DNA of 64,000 nucleotides, taken from assembly GCF_009901565.1 (NCBI RefSeq), contig NZ_WXEW01000005.1, forward strand, positions 496,001 to 560,000, read 5' to 3'. Below the pieces are notes generated by a model. That model had not been told where the DNA came from. It made no database searches and saw only the letters and a list, made by a program, of their open reading frames with translations. Source of the stretch: Herbidospora solisilvae. GTDB taxonomy: Bacteria > Actinomycetota > Actinomycetes > Streptosporangiales > Streptosporangiaceae. A program made the translations under genes and the position numbers. Positions 24,032 to 33,202 of the stretch are shown one piece after another; within the stretch, counting starts at the first letter, position 1, and every line of letters starts with the position of its first letter.

Positions 24032-26638
24032 ATGGGACCTGACGCGCGCCCCAGAAGTTCATGGCCGCTCGTCGGACGCGCCGCCGCCCTGCGTGTCGTC
24101 ACCGAATCGGCGGCGCAGCCGGACGTCGAAGGCGTCGTGGTCGTCGGCCCGCCGGGGGTGGGCCGCACCCGCCTGGTCAAGGAGGCGGCGACGCGGCTGA
24201 CGGCCGCGGGTCACCCCGTCTCCTCGGCGACCGGCACCCGCGCGGCCGGCACGATCCCCCTCGGGGCTCTGCTCCACCTGGCCCCGCCGGGGGACGCGCT
24301 CGGCACCTTCTCCCGGATCGTGGCCCGGTTCGGCGCCCCCGGCGGAAGGCGGCCGGTGCTGGTGGTCGACGACGCCCACCTGCTCGACTCGGCCTCCGCC
24401 GCGCTGGTGTACCAACTCGCCGTGCACACCCGCACGTTCGTGGTGCTGACCGTCCGCCAGGGCCAGGCCGTGCCCGACGTGGTCACCGCGTTGTGGAAGG
24501 AACGGGTCGCCCGCCGGGTCGAGCTCGGCCCCCTCGGCGACGACGAGATCGACACCCTGCTCGAACGCGGCCTCGGCGGCCCCCTCGACGCGGTCACCCG
24601 CCGCAGCCTGCGCCGCCTGTCGGCGGGCAACCCCCTGGTCCTGTACGAACTGGTGCAGTCGGCCCTGGAGGGAGGGTCTCTCCGCACGGTCGACGGCCTG
24701 TGGCACCTGGAGGGGCAGCTGCGGGTCACCGGCCGGCTCGGCGACCTCATCGAGGCCCAGATGGACGTCGACGACGCCGCCGTGCTGAGCGTCTTGGAGG
24801 TGCTGGCCTGCAAGGAGCCGCTCAGCCAGCCCGTGGTGGAGTCGATCACCGGCCACACGGCCGTCGTCGAGGCCGAACGCCGCGGGCTCGTCATGCTCGA
24901 ACGCTCCGGCCAGCGCATCCAGGCCCGGCTCACCATCCCGGCGTACGCGGGGGTGATCAGGGCGCGGATGCCCCGGGCGCGGCACCGGGCGATCTGGGAG
25001 AGCCTGGCCGAGTCGCTGGCCAAGACCCCGCGCCGCCGCGCCGACGACGCCCTCGAACTGGCCGTCTCCCGGCAACGCGCCGGCCTCGGCTCCTCGGTCG
25101 GGGAACTGCTCGCGGGGGCCCGCCAGGCGGCCGAGCACCTGGAGTTCGACATGGCCGAACGGCTCGCCATGGCCACCCGGGAGGCCGGCGGAGGCGTCGA
25201 CGCCGACCTGACGCTGGCCGAGGTGCTGGCCTGGCAGGGCCGCTACGAGGCGGCGGCCGGGATCCTGCCCGAACCGGAGGAGTGCGCCGACGAGGAGAGC
25301 GCCGACCGCCGGGCGATGCTGCAGGAACGTATCGACTACTGGCACCGCGAGGCCGCCCCGGCCGGGGGCCACCCGCCCGGAGAACGCGCCGCCGAGGCGG
25401 TGTCGACCTGGATCGTGCTGCTGGAGGGCAACGTAGCCCGCTCGATCGCGGTCGGCACCGCGTTGCTGGCCCTGCCCGACCCGCAGCTCCCGCCCCGCGC
25501 CGTCACCTGGGCCGCGACGGCCGTCATGGTGGCCGCGGGCCTCACGGGCGATCGGCGGCTCGTCGACCAGGCCGCCGCCACCGGGCTCGGCGTCGCGGTC
25601 GAGCACCGCAACACCCTGCCGAGGGCCGAGGCGCAGGTGCGCAGCGTGCGGTGCGTGGCGCTGGTGCTCTCGGGCGCGCTCGTCGACGCCGCCGCCGCCG
25701 TCGAGGCCGGCTACCAGGAGGCGGTCCAGACCCAGCTCCCGCAGACGGTCGGCATCTGGACGGGCCTGCGCGGCATCGTCGCCAAGGCCCAGGGCCGGAT
25801 GACCCTGGCCCAGCAGGCGCTCCGCGAGTCGATCGTGCTGCTCGAAGGCCACGACCCGCTCCGGCTCCAACGCCTCTACCTGTCGGAGCTGGTCGGCGCC
25901 CACGCCATGGCGGGCGACACCGCCGGGGCCGACCAGTGGCTGACCCGCATGGAGGAGACCCCGGCCCCGCCCGGCGCCCTGGTCGACCCGTGGATCAACC
26001 GCAACCGCGCCTGGGCCGCCGTCGCCGCCTCCGACCTGCCGCTCGCCGCCGAACGTGCCCTCACCGCCGCGAAGGAGGCCCGCAGGGCCGGCGCGCCCCT
26101 GCTGGAGGCGCACGCCCTGGCCGACGCCTGCCGGATGGGCGCCGCCGGCGCGGCCCGCGACCGCCTGGCCGAACTCGCCGTCACCACCCCGACCCCGGTG
26201 ACCAGGGCGTTCGCCGCCATGGCCGCCGCCCACGCGGCCGAGGACCCCGACCTGCTGCTGGAATCGGCCGCGACGCTGGCCCGCCTCGGACACACGCTGG
26301 CCGGGGCCGAGTGCGCCGCGACCTCCTACCGGTTACTCGTGGCGGCCGGACGCCGGACGGCCGCCACCAGCGCGCAGACGCTGGCAAGAGAACTGCTGAC
26401 CGACTGCGGCGGGGCGAGGACGCCACAGTCGGACCTGTCAGGGGGCGACTCCACGCTGACGCCCCGGGAGCTCCAGATCGCCAAGCTGGTGGCGTCGGGC
26501 CTGTCGGGCCGCGCCGTCGCCGACCGGCTCGACCTGTCCCTGCGGACGGTCAACAACCACCTGGGCCGGGTCTACACGAAACTCGGGGTGTCGGGACGGC
26601 AGGCACTGGCGCAGGTGCTCGGCTCGACCGAGGCGTGA
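24032..26638 (+). CDS. LAL-type LuxR regulator with altered Walker A
   Basis: An 868-residue large ATP-binding regulator. The ATG at 24032 follows a GAAGGGACGA stretch. The P-loop reads GPPGVGRTRLV, with Arg where Walker A normally has Lys; Walker B VLVVDDAHLLD is normal. The middle is a long helical TPR-like region. The C-terminal GerE HTH is complete: LTPRELQIAKLVASGLSG, then VADRLDLSLRTVNNHLGRVY. LAL proteins are pathway-specific activators of many antibiotic clusters. Located right after the cyclase/protease/GAF operon, it may activate the RiPP units. The Lys-to-Arg change may weaken ATP hydrolysis. Confidence 0.88.
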   Translation: MGPDARPRSSWPLVGRAAALRVVTESAAQPDVEGVVVVGPPGVGRTRLVKEAATRLTAAGHPVSSATGTRAAGTIPLGALLHLAPPGDALGTFSRIVARFGAPGGRRPVLVVDDAHLLDSASAALVYQLAVHTRTFVVLTVRQGQAVPDVVTALWKERVARRVELGPLGDDEIDTLLERGLGGPLDAVTRRSLRRLSAGNPLVLYELVQSALEGGSLRTVDGLWHLEGQLRVTGRLGDLIEAQMDVDDAAVLSVLEVLACKEPLSQPVVESITGHTAVVEAERRGLVMLERSGQRIQARLTIPAYAGVIRARMPRARHRAIWESLAESLAKTPRRRADDALELAVSRQRAGLGSSVGELLAGARQAAEHLEFDMAERLAMATREAGGGVDADLTLAEVLAWQGRYEAAAGILPEPEECADEESADRRAMLQERIDYWHREAAPAGGHPPGERAAEAVSTWIVLLEGNVARSIAVGTALLALPDPQLPPRAVTWAATAVMVAAGLTGDRRLVDQAAATGLGVAVEHRNTLPRAEAQVRSVRCVALVLSGALVDAAAAVEAGYQEAVQTQLPQTVGIWTGLRGIVAKAQGRMTLAQQALRESIVLLEGHDPLRLQRLYLSELVGAHAMAGDTAGADQWLTRMEETPAPPGALVDPWINRNRAWAAVAASDLPLAAERALTAAKEARRAGAPLLEAHALADACRMGAAGAARDRLAELAVTTPTPVTRAFAAMAAAHAAEDPDLLLESAATLARLGHTLAGAECAATSYRLLVAAGRRTAATSAQTLARELLTDCGGARTPQSDLSGGDSTLTPRELQIAKLVASGLSGRAVADRLDLSLRTVNNHLGRVYTKLGVSGRQALAQVLGSTEA

Positions 26639-26744
26639 GGCCGGTCGGCCGGCCCGGTCTGGCAGACGTCCACAACCGGGTTGTTCGGGCGTTTTGCCCA
26701 CGTATCACCCCCCGCTCCGGGGCGGTGCCCCGGCGCATGCGAGC

Positions 26745-27944
26745 ATGTCCGGGGTGAAAGCGCGACCGCAGGTCATGACCCCGGGTCTGACGTTCCTCTT
26801 CGCCGTCGCCGGAGGCGCGGCGGTCGGCAACCTCTACTGGGCCCAGCCCCTTCTCGACTTCATCGCCGCCGATCTGCACGCCGCCACGGCGAGCGCCGGG
26901 CTGCTGGTGACGGCCACGCAGGTCGGTTACGCCGTGGGCATCCTGCTCTTCGTCCCGCTGGGCGACGTGCTCAACCGGCGCAGGCTGATCCCGGTGATGC
27001 TGGTGGTGTCGGCGGTGATGCTGGTGCTCTGCGCGCTGGCCCCGACGTTCGGTCTGCTGCTGGGCGCGATCACGCTGATGGGGATCACGACCGTGGCCGG
27101 GCAGCTGCTCACCCCGCTGGCCGGCGACCTGGCCGACCCGGCCCGGCGCGGCCACGTGGTCGGGGCCGTGACGTCGGGCATCCTGACGGGCATCCTGCTC
27201 AGCCGGACGATCAGCGGCCTGGTCGCGGAGTTCGCCGGTTGGCGCACCATCTTCCTCGCGGCGTCGGTCCTGGCCCTGGTTCTGGCGCTGCTGCTCTACC
27301 GGGCGCTCCCCGACCTGGAGCCCAAGACCCGGCTGCCCTATCACCGCCTGATCGTGTCGGTGTTCTCGTCGATCCGCCACGAGCGTGTGGTCCGGTGGAC
27401 CCTCGCCCTGTCCTGCACGGGCTTCGCGATCTTCACCATGTTCTGGACGTCCCTGACCTTCCTGCTGAGCGCCCCGCCCTTCGACTATCCGGTCTCGGTG
27501 ATCGGCCTGTTCGGCCTGGCGGGCCTGACCGGCGCCCTCGCGGCCCAGCGGGCGGGCCGCCTGCACGACCGGGGCTGGTCGCTGCCCGCGACCGGGATCG
27601 GCTGGGTGGTGATTTTGCTGTCGTTCGGCCTCGCCTGGTTCGCGGGGCGGTCGGTGGTGCTCGTCCTGCTGGTCGTGGTGCTGGTCGACGCGGGCATGCA
27701 GGGCCTCAACATCCTGAACCAGACGCGGATCTTCGCGGTGTCGCACGAGGCCCGCAGCCGGCTGAACACCGCCTTCGTGACGGGCAACTTCGTGGGCGGC
27801 GCGATCGGCTCGGCGGCGGCCTCGGTGTTGTGGTCGGCAGGGGAGTGGCGGGCGGTGTGCCTGGCGGGGATGGTCGCGTCGGCCGTCGCCCTGGCGATCT
27901 GGGCCGTCGGCAGGCGCGGCGCCCTGGTCGTTACCCCCTCGTGA
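26745..27944 (+). CDS. Major facilitator superfamily transporter
   Basis: A 399-residue MFS protein with twelve predicted membrane segments and the loop 2-3 motif GDVLNRRRLIPV. The N-terminus LFAVAGGAAVGNLYWAQPLL and the GHVVGAVTSGILTGILLSRT segment are typical of the YgaY/NepI-like exporters found in actinobacteria. It may export a small molecule or act as a second exporter for the cluster, but it has its own spacing (106 bases from the LAL gene) and could simply be a neighbour. The start at 26745 lacks a strong ribosome-binding site; a GTG 12 bases later is possible. Confidence 0.88.
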   Translation: MSGVKARPQVMTPGLTFLFAVAGGAAVGNLYWAQPLLDFIAADLHAATASAGLLVTATQVGYAVGILLFVPLGDVLNRRRLIPVMLVVSAVMLVLCALAPTFGLLLGAITLMGITTVAGQLLTPLAGDLADPARRGHVVGAVTSGILTGILLSRTISGLVAEFAGWRTIFLAASVLALVLALLLYRALPDLEPKTRLPYHRLIVSVFSSIRHERVVRWTLALSCTGFAIFTMFWTSLTFLLSAPPFDYPVSVIGLFGLAGLTGALAAQRAGRLHDRGWSLPATGIGWVVILLSFGLAWFAGRSVVLVLLVVVLVDAGMQGLNILNQTRIFAVSHEARSRLNTAFVTGNFVGGAIGSAAASVLWSAGEWRAVCLAGMVASAVALAIWAVGRRGALVVTPS

Positions 27945-28180
27945 CGGGCGAACTTCCTACGCCGTAGCGTATGTCGCCGTTTCCCCGGTTTTCCCTCTCG
28001 TACGCCTTTGTCGACTGTCATTGAACGGCATCGTGCGACGTCCCCAGGGAAATCAAACCCAACATCGCACACAACCTCCGCAAACCACCGTCAAATCGGC
28101 ACATATCGCTCGCAATCCCGTCCCGACAAGAAAAAAGTAGAACTATAAACCAACGTCGGGACAATCCAGAGGAGAAGCCC

Positions 28181-28450
28181 ATGGACGGAAAGCGGCGAGT
28201 CGCGATGACGGGGGCGGGGTTCCTCGGAGCGACGGCCCTGATCCTTGGCCCGGTGTCGGCGGCGTCGACCGCCGAGGCCGCGACCCCGGCGACCACGACG
28301 GCGGTCAGCACGTCGGCGAGCGTGTTCCCGTCCCATGACCGCTGGGACGGCTACGGTCACCACAAGCACCACAAGCATCACAAGCACTACAACAACTACA
28401 GCAACTACTACAAGCACCACCACAACCACTACTACGGCTGGTGGTACTGA
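28181..28450 (+). CDS. Small secreted His/Tyr/Asn-rich peptide
   Basis: An 89-residue protein with an excellent AGAGGAGA site. A signal peptide (MDGKRRVAMTGAGFLGATAL, then ILGPVSAASTAEA) is followed by a Thr/Ser stretch and a mature tail of about 40 residues composed almost only of His, Lys, Tyr, Asn, Gly and Trp (GHHKHHKHHKHYNNYSNYY). This tail is strongly basic at acid pH and should bind metals such as zinc, nickel or copper. The signal region is clearly paralogous to that of the gene at 28788. No family name is known to me. A strong terminator follows. Confidence 0.8.
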   Translation: MDGKRRVAMTGAGFLGATALILGPVSAASTAEAATPATTTAVSTSASVFPSHDRWDGYGHHKHHKHHKHYNNYSNYYKHHHNHYYGWWY

Positions 28451-28460
28451 GGGGAGTCTC

Positions 28461-28488
28461 CGCCGCCCGGGTGATCGCCCGGGCGGCG
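28461..28488 (+). terminator. Strong terminator after the His/Tyr-rich gene
   Basis: An 11-bp perfect stem CGCCGCCCGGG / CCCGGGCGGCG with a six-base TGATCG loop, starting 10 bases after the stop codon. It has no T-tract, as is usual in high-GC actinobacteria. Confidence 0.75.
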
Positions 28489-28787
28489 GATCTCGTCCGG
28501 CGAGGGCCGGTGGCATAAGGGCCGCGTAAGCGCTTTACCAACTCGTGATGGGCTGCACCCGCGCCCGCCAGGGGCTTCCCGAACATTCTCCTCATTCGCC
28601 CCCAATAACCCCCCATGTAGGCCGCACTTGGACGTAGCCCAATAAGCCGTACATAAAAGCACCCCCTCAACCGGCTCCCAGAACCTCGCCCCTCTCCCGT
28701 CAAATGAACGCCACGCCCTCTCGCGCCGCTTGCCGGTCGTCGGAAAGCCTGGAGGGGCAAGCCAGGCGAATCCTAGGAGGAGAAGCC
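28489..28787 (+). promoter_or_regulatory. Intergenic region upstream of the Asp/Tyr-rich gene
   Basis: About 300 bases without a credible gene. They are poorer in GC than the surroundings in places (CAATAACC, GTACATAAAAGC near 28655) and should contain the promoter of the gene at 28788, ending in the ribosome-binding site TAGGAGGAGAAGCC. I could not assign -35 and -10 boxes with confidence and saw no RNA gene. Confidence 0.35.
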
Positions 28788-29078
28788 ATGAACGGTAAGC
28801 GAGTCGCGACGGTGGGGGCGGGAGTCCTCGGTGCGGCGGCCCTGGTCCTGGGGCCCATCTCAGCGGCGGATGCCGAGACGGCCACCACCGCGACTACTAC
28901 CGCGGTGAGCACGGTCGCCCAGCCCGCGTCCACGACCTACGACGACTGGGACTACTGGGACGACGATTACTACTACGACGACTACTACTACGACGACTAC
29001 TACTACGACGACTACTACTACGACGACTGGGACGACTGGGACGGCTACGTCGTCGAGGAGTACTACTACTGGGACTAG
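28788..29078 (+). CDS. Small secreted Asp/Tyr-rich repeat peptide
   Basis: A 96-residue paralog of the protein at 28181. The signal region (MNGKRVATVGAGVLGAAALV then LGPISAADAE) and the following Thr/Val-rich stretch match, but the mature tail is acidic: after residue 50 it is built of Asp, Tyr and Trp, with four DDYYY units (residues 59-78) encoded by a 15-base tandem repeat. The ribosome-binding site AGGAGGAGAAGCC is nearly the same as that of its paralog. The tail could bind calcium or other cations, or interact with the basic His/Tyr-rich paralog. Function unknown. Confidence 0.8.
   Translation: MNGKRVATVGAGVLGAAALVLGPISAADAETATTATTTAVSTVAQPASTTYDDWDYWDDDYYYDDYYYDDYYYDDYYYDDWDDWDGYVVEEYYYWD
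28962..29021 (+). repeat. Four tandem 15-bp repeats
   Basis: The unit GACGACTACTACTAC occurs four times in a row (the first copy has GAT for the second codon) and encodes DDYYY. Copies are nearly identical at third codon positions, which indicates recent expansion by slippage or unequal recombination, and copy number may vary between strains. Confidence 0.85.
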
Positions 29079-29098
29079 CCACTAGTGGCTCCCGCCTC

Positions 29099-29126
29099 CA
29101 CCGCCCGGGTCATCACCCGGGCGGTG
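29099..29126. terminator. Bidirectional terminator
   Basis: A perfect 12-bp stem CACCGCCCGGGT / ACCCGGGCGGTG with a CATC loop, between the Asp/Tyr-rich gene and the convergent DUF305 lipoprotein gene. It can serve both. Confidence 0.8.
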
Positions 29127-29143
29127 CAGGTTTCTCCGGGACC

Positions 29144-29806
29144 CTATTCGAGCGGGCCGCCCATCGAGGCCAGCAACTGCTGCATCCGGTCGATCTCGAT
29201 GCGCTGGTCGGAGTCGACGTGGGTGGCGAAGACGTAGGTCTCGGTCTCCTGGCCGCCGTCGGCGGCGAACAACTTCTCCACCATCTCCAGCGCGCCCATG
29301 TGGTGGGCGATCATGAACTGGGTGAAGAGGCGGTCGAACTCGCCGTCCTTCGCCTTCTCCAGCCGGTCGAACTGGGCCTCGGTCAGCATCCCGGGCATCA
29401 GCTCGCCGGCCCCGTGGCCGTGGTCGGTCGACGGCACCTCCTGCCCCCGGGACGTCAGCCACTTCCGCATCTGCGTCATCTCGTCCTCCTGCGTGGACGA
29501 GATGCGCTCCGCGATCAGGGTCACGTCGCGGTTCTTGGTGCGCGAGGGCACGAGCGAGGTCATCCGGAGCGCCTGCCCGTGGTGGGGGATCATCCCCTGG
29601 AAGAAGATCACGTCGGCGGCGGTGAACGGGACCTCGCTGACAGAGGGCACGGCAGTGCCCGGGAGCGTCTTGGCGTCCTGGCCGGGGGCGCCGGGCTGGA
29701 CGACGATCGGTGCGTTCGGGGCCGGAGGCGGGGCGTCCTCGCTGCAACCGGCGAGGACCAGGCCGGAGAACAGCAGTAACACGCTCAGTCGACGCAATTG
29801 GCTCAT
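29144..29806 (-). CDS. DUF305 lipoprotein
   Basis: A 220-residue lipoprotein. The signal ends in the lipobox LVLAGC, so the mature protein should be anchored at Cys by a lipid. The DUF305 domain has its hallmark paired motifs IFFQGMIPHHGQALRM and QFMIAHHMGALEM, whose His, Met and acidic residues suggest metal, often copper, binding. Family function is unsettled, but the genes often accompany copper handling. The ATG at 29806 was chosen because it gives the best signal peptide; ATG at 29839 is an alternative. Confidence 0.88.
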   Translation of the reverse strand: MSQLRRLSVLLLFSGLVLAGCSEDAPPPAPNAPIVVQPGAPGQDAKTLPGTAVPSVSEVPFTAADVIFFQGMIPHHGQALRMTSLVPSRTKNRDVTLIAERISSTQEDEMTQMRKWLTSRGQEVPSTDHGHGAGELMPGMLTEAQFDRLEKAKDGEFDRLFTQFMIAHHMGALEMVEKLFAADGGQETETYVFATHVDSDQRIEIDRMQQLLASMGGPLE

Positions 29807-29968
29807 GGTGTGGGGCTGCTTCCGCTGTACCGTCGGCATCTGTCCGGAGAAGTAGATATGTCTACGTATAGAACATCAAGACCCTTTCGGTTACGGTACG
29901 CGGTGAAATACCACATAGGACCGCCGCCCTGAAACCCAGAGCGCGGTACCCCCTGAAGGGACGGCCCC

Positions 29969-31738
29969 TTGCGACTACGCACTCTCGGGGTCATCGCCGC
30001 TGCCGGAGCGTTAGTGGCGGGCTTCCTGCCCACCGCCGCTCAGGCCGCCGATGATCCGCGTGTCGGGCTCGGAGCCGGCTGGCTGGACGCACAGTCCGCC
30101 GCCAGCGGCCTCGAACTGACCAAGCACAACGACAAGCCCGCCGGGTTCGTCAACCCCGACAGCCCGGGCAGCTCCTCGTTCGCCAACTCCGACCTGGCGT
30201 TCAGCGGGAACTACGCCTTCGCGGGCAACTACCACGGGTTCAACATCTACGACATCAGCACCGGCGCCGATCCGGTGCTGAAGACGTCGGTGGTGTGCCC
30301 GGGTGGTCAGGGTGACCTGTCCGTCTACGAGAACCTGCTGTTCATGTCGGTCGAGGAGACCCGCGGCCGCCTCGACTGCGGCACGCAGGGCGCTCCCGGC
30401 ACCGTGAACGCCGAGCGCTTCCGCGGCGTCCGCGTCTTCGACATCAGCGACATCAACGCCCCCAAGCAGGTGGCGGCCGTGCAGACCTGCCGTGGTTCGC
30501 ACACCCACACGGTCGTGACCAGCCCCAAGGACAAGAAGAACGTCTACGTCTACGTCCAGGGCACCTCCAGTGTCCGGTCCGGTGACGAGCTGGCCGGCTG
30601 CGCCAACACCGCCGCGACCGACCCGAACACCTCCCTGTGGCGGATCGAGGTCATCAAGGTCCCGCTGAAGAACCCGGAGACCGCCGCCGTCGTGGCCCAG
30701 CCGCGCCTGTTCGCCAACCCGGAGACCGGCGCGATCGACGGCCTGCAGAACACCCCGCCGACGGCGCAGCACCCGTCGGGCACGAACTGGTCGCCCCGCC
30801 CCGTGACCAACCAGTGCCACGACATCACCGCGTACCCGGAGATCGGGCTGGCCGCCGGCGCCTGCGCGGGCAACGGCATCCTGCTCGACATCAAGGACCC
30901 GGAGAACCCCAAGCGCCTGGACGCGGTCGCCGACCCGAACTACGCCTACTGGCACTCGGCGACCTTCAACAACGACGGCACCAAGGTCGTCTTCACCGAC
31001 GAGTGGGGCGGTGGCTCCGGCGCCCGCTGCCGTGTCACCGACCAGCCGTCGTGGGGTGCCAACTCCATCTACAACATCGTGGACGGCAAGCTGGTGTTCC
31101 AGAGCTACTACAAGCTCCCGGCGCCCCAGACGACCGCCGAGAACTGCGTGGCCCACAACGGCTCGCTGGTCCCGATCCCCGGTCGCGACATCATGGTGCA
31201 GGCGTGGTACCAGGGCGGCATCTCGCTCTGGGACTTCACCGACTCGGCCAACCCGAAGGAGCTCGGCTACTTCGACCGCGGCCCGGTGAACGCCTCGGCG
31301 CTCGTCCTCGGCGGCTTCTGGTCGGCGTACTGGTACAACGGCCAGATCTACGGCACCGAGATCGCGCGTGGTTTCGACGCCTTCAAGCTGGTCCCGACCA
31401 CCGCCGTCGCGGCGGAGGAGATCGAGGCCGCCAAGGCGGTCAAGCTGAACCTGTTCAACGCGCAGGGTCAGCCGCGTCTGTCGTGGGAGTCGAGCTTCGA
31501 GCTCGTCCGCGCCTACCAGGTGCAGGCCGAGCGCGCCGGTCTGGACAAGCTCCAGGCCAAGGCCGTCGACGCCCTGATCGACGAGGCCCAGCGTCTGAAG
31601 GACCGTCACAAGAAGCTCCTGGCTTCGGTGGCCCTGAAGACCGCCGCCGCGCTGCTGAAGAAGTCCGACCCGGCGCAGGCCCGGCTCCAGTCGGCCCTGA
31701 ACGACCTGGCGAAGACCGTCCTCAAGGGTGGCAGGTAG
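29969..31738 (+). CDS. Secreted LVIVD-repeat beta-propeller-like protein
   Basis: A 589-residue exoprotein starting at TTG with GAAGGGA upstream. Residues 1-26 are a signal peptide ending AAQA. Residues 50-470 contain repeated beta segments of the LVIVD type (GFNIYDISTGADPVLKTS, GVRVFDISDINAPKQVA, ILLDIKDPENPKRLDAV, ISLWDFTDSANPKELGYF), expected to form a propeller. The last 110 residues are a helical, Lys/Ala-rich domain resembling FIVAR-type wall-associated modules and similar in style to the tail of the exoprotein at 48433. Function unknown; cell-surface localisation is likely. A terminator follows. Confidence 0.85.
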   Translation: MRLRTLGVIAAAGALVAGFLPTAAQAADDPRVGLGAGWLDAQSAASGLELTKHNDKPAGFVNPDSPGSSSFANSDLAFSGNYAFAGNYHGFNIYDISTGADPVLKTSVVCPGGQGDLSVYENLLFMSVEETRGRLDCGTQGAPGTVNAERFRGVRVFDISDINAPKQVAAVQTCRGSHTHTVVTSPKDKKNVYVYVQGTSSVRSGDELAGCANTAATDPNTSLWRIEVIKVPLKNPETAAVVAQPRLFANPETGAIDGLQNTPPTAQHPSGTNWSPRPVTNQCHDITAYPEIGLAAGACAGNGILLDIKDPENPKRLDAVADPNYAYWHSATFNNDGTKVVFTDEWGGGSGARCRVTDQPSWGANSIYNIVDGKLVFQSYYKLPAPQTTAENCVAHNGSLVPIPGRDIMVQAWYQGGISLWDFTDSANPKELGYFDRGPVNASALVLGGFWSAYWYNGQIYGTEIARGFDAFKLVPTTAVAAEEIEAAKAVKLNLFNAQGQPRLSWESSFELVRAYQVQAERAGLDKLQAKAVDALIDEAQRLKDRHKKLLASVALKTAAALLKKSDPAQARLQSALNDLAKTVLKGGR

Positions 31739-31760
31739 TCCCTGAGTAAGTGATCGACGT

Positions 31761-31787
31761 GGGCGGGTCCTCCTCGGGGGCCCGCCC
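31761..31787 (+). terminator. Terminator after the LVIVD gene
   Basis: Stem GGGCGGGTCC / GGGCCCGCCC (one G-T pair) with a seven-base loop, 22 bases after the stop codon. Confidence 0.7.
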
Positions 31788-31861
31788 GTTCACATGAAGT
31801 TTTCTTGATCGGGCCTGCTGCCGCGCATACGCTCCGGACGAGCGAACGGAAAGTGTGCGGC

Positions 31862-33202
31862 ATGGCCAAGATGTTCGACACCTCGCTGCGGATCGACGCG
31901 GCCGGGCCACCTGGGATCCCGATCGTCAACAACCTCCGGTTCCTCCGGCACAACGCCTGGTACGCCCTCGACCGCGTCGCCACTCGGTTCCCGGGCCCCG
32001 TCGTCCCGCTCACCGGTGGAAACGGGTCGGTCGTGCTGCTCCGTGGCGAGGAGGGCGCGCGTGCCTACTTCACCGAGAACGACGTGTTCGAGCGGCTCAG
32101 CGACGGCATCTTCGCCCTGCCGAAGGGCCGCCCCTGGTCGAAGATGTTCGACGCGGTCATCACCTTCAACGGCGACCGGCACCGCCGCTCCCGCCGCCTG
32201 CTCATGCCCATCACGCACAAGAACGCGATGGACCACTACGCGACGGTCTTCGCCGAGACGCTGCGACGGTCCCGCTTCGCGGGGGACGACGGCGAGCCGT
32301 TCGACATGGCGGCCGAGTTCCTCGACATCACCCGCGCCAACATGCTGGTCTGCCTGCTCGGCATCGAGGTGAACGACGCCAACGTCCGGCTGGCCGGCGA
32401 CGTGGCGCGGTTGCTCCGGGCGTTCCAGAACCCGCTGGTGCTGCTGTTCCCCAGCGAGGCCGCGTGGACCCCGCACGGCCGCTGGTTACGCGACCTCGCC
32501 TCGGTCTACGACCGGCTGGAACTGCTCATCGAGCGCAAACGAGCCGACGACCCCCGGCGCGACGCCCTGTCGATCCTCTGCCACACCGTCGACGAGAACG
32601 GCGACCGGCTCAGCACCCCGGAGATCGCCGGCGAACTGCACGGCCTCTTCGCGGCCGGCTTCGAGACCACCGCCATGTCGATGACCTGGGCCCTGCTGAC
32701 GATCCTCGGCACCCCCGGCCCGGTGCCCGGCACCGAGCACGACCTCGACGCGGCCGTCCGCGAGTCGCAGCGGCTGCTCCCGACCGTCCCGTTCAGCCTG
32801 CCGCGCCGGGTGGCCCGTGACATCCGGGTCGGGCCCACCGTGGTCCCGAAGGGCGCGCTCGCGTTCGCCGCGCCGGTGCTGGAGCACCACGACCCGGCGT
32901 CCTTCCCCGACCCCGGGGTGTACCGCCCCGACCGCTGGACCGGCGCGAAGTTCTCCCCCTACGCCTTCCTGCCCTACGGCGTCGGCCAGCGCCGCTGCCT
33001 GGGCGCGTCGTTCGCCGACCTCCAGATCCGCACCACCCTGGGCCTGATGCGGTGGCCGTCGCTGCTCACCACCGAGGTCGACTACGTCATCAGGTCGGGC
33101 GCGACGGCGTTCCCGGGGAAACCCGTGTACGTACGGACCGGGCCGCACACCCCCGCTCCCGGTCCGGTGACCGGGAGCGTGCGACGCCTCTGGGCGGCCT
33201 AG
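31862..33202 (+). CDS. Cytochrome P450
   Basis: A 446-residue P450 with the I-helix motif LFAAGFETTAMSMTWAL, the ExxR motif in VRESQRLL and the heme loop FLPYGVGQRRCLGASFADLQ. It resembles P450s of the CYP4/CYP102-like branch more than the short one in the RiPP operon. The ATG at 31862 follows GGAAAG. The stop TAG lies inside the CTAG at which the insertion sequence entered, so the gene kept its stop. It was probably convergent with the acyl-CoA dehydrogenase gene before the insertion. Substrate unknown. Confidence 0.92.
   Translation: MAKMFDTSLRIDAAGPPGIPIVNNLRFLRHNAWYALDRVATRFPGPVVPLTGGNGSVVLLRGEEGARAYFTENDVFERLSDGIFALPKGRPWSKMFDAVITFNGDRHRRSRRLLMPITHKNAMDHYATVFAETLRRSRFAGDDGEPFDMAAEFLDITRANMLVCLLGIEVNDANVRLAGDVARLLRAFQNPLVLLFPSEAAWTPHGRWLRDLASVYDRLELLIERKRADDPRRDALSILCHTVDENGDRLSTPEIAGELHGLFAAGFETTAMSMTWALLTILGTPGPVPGTEHDLDAAVRESQRLLPTVPFSLPRRVARDIRVGPTVVPKGALAFAAPVLEHHDPASFPDPGVYRPDRWTGAKFSPYAFLPYGVGQRRCLGASFADLQIRTTLGLMRWPSLLTTEVDYVIRSGATAFPGKPVYVRTGPHTPAPGPVTGSVRRLWAA

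Noticed and set aside
6450-28000. Graspetide cluster based on the ATP-grasp domain
   Set aside because: The ATP-grasp domain is fused to a SARP activator, and the precursor core lacks the Thr/Ser plus Asp/Glu pattern of graspetides. A regulatory role is more likely, though ligase activity is not excluded.
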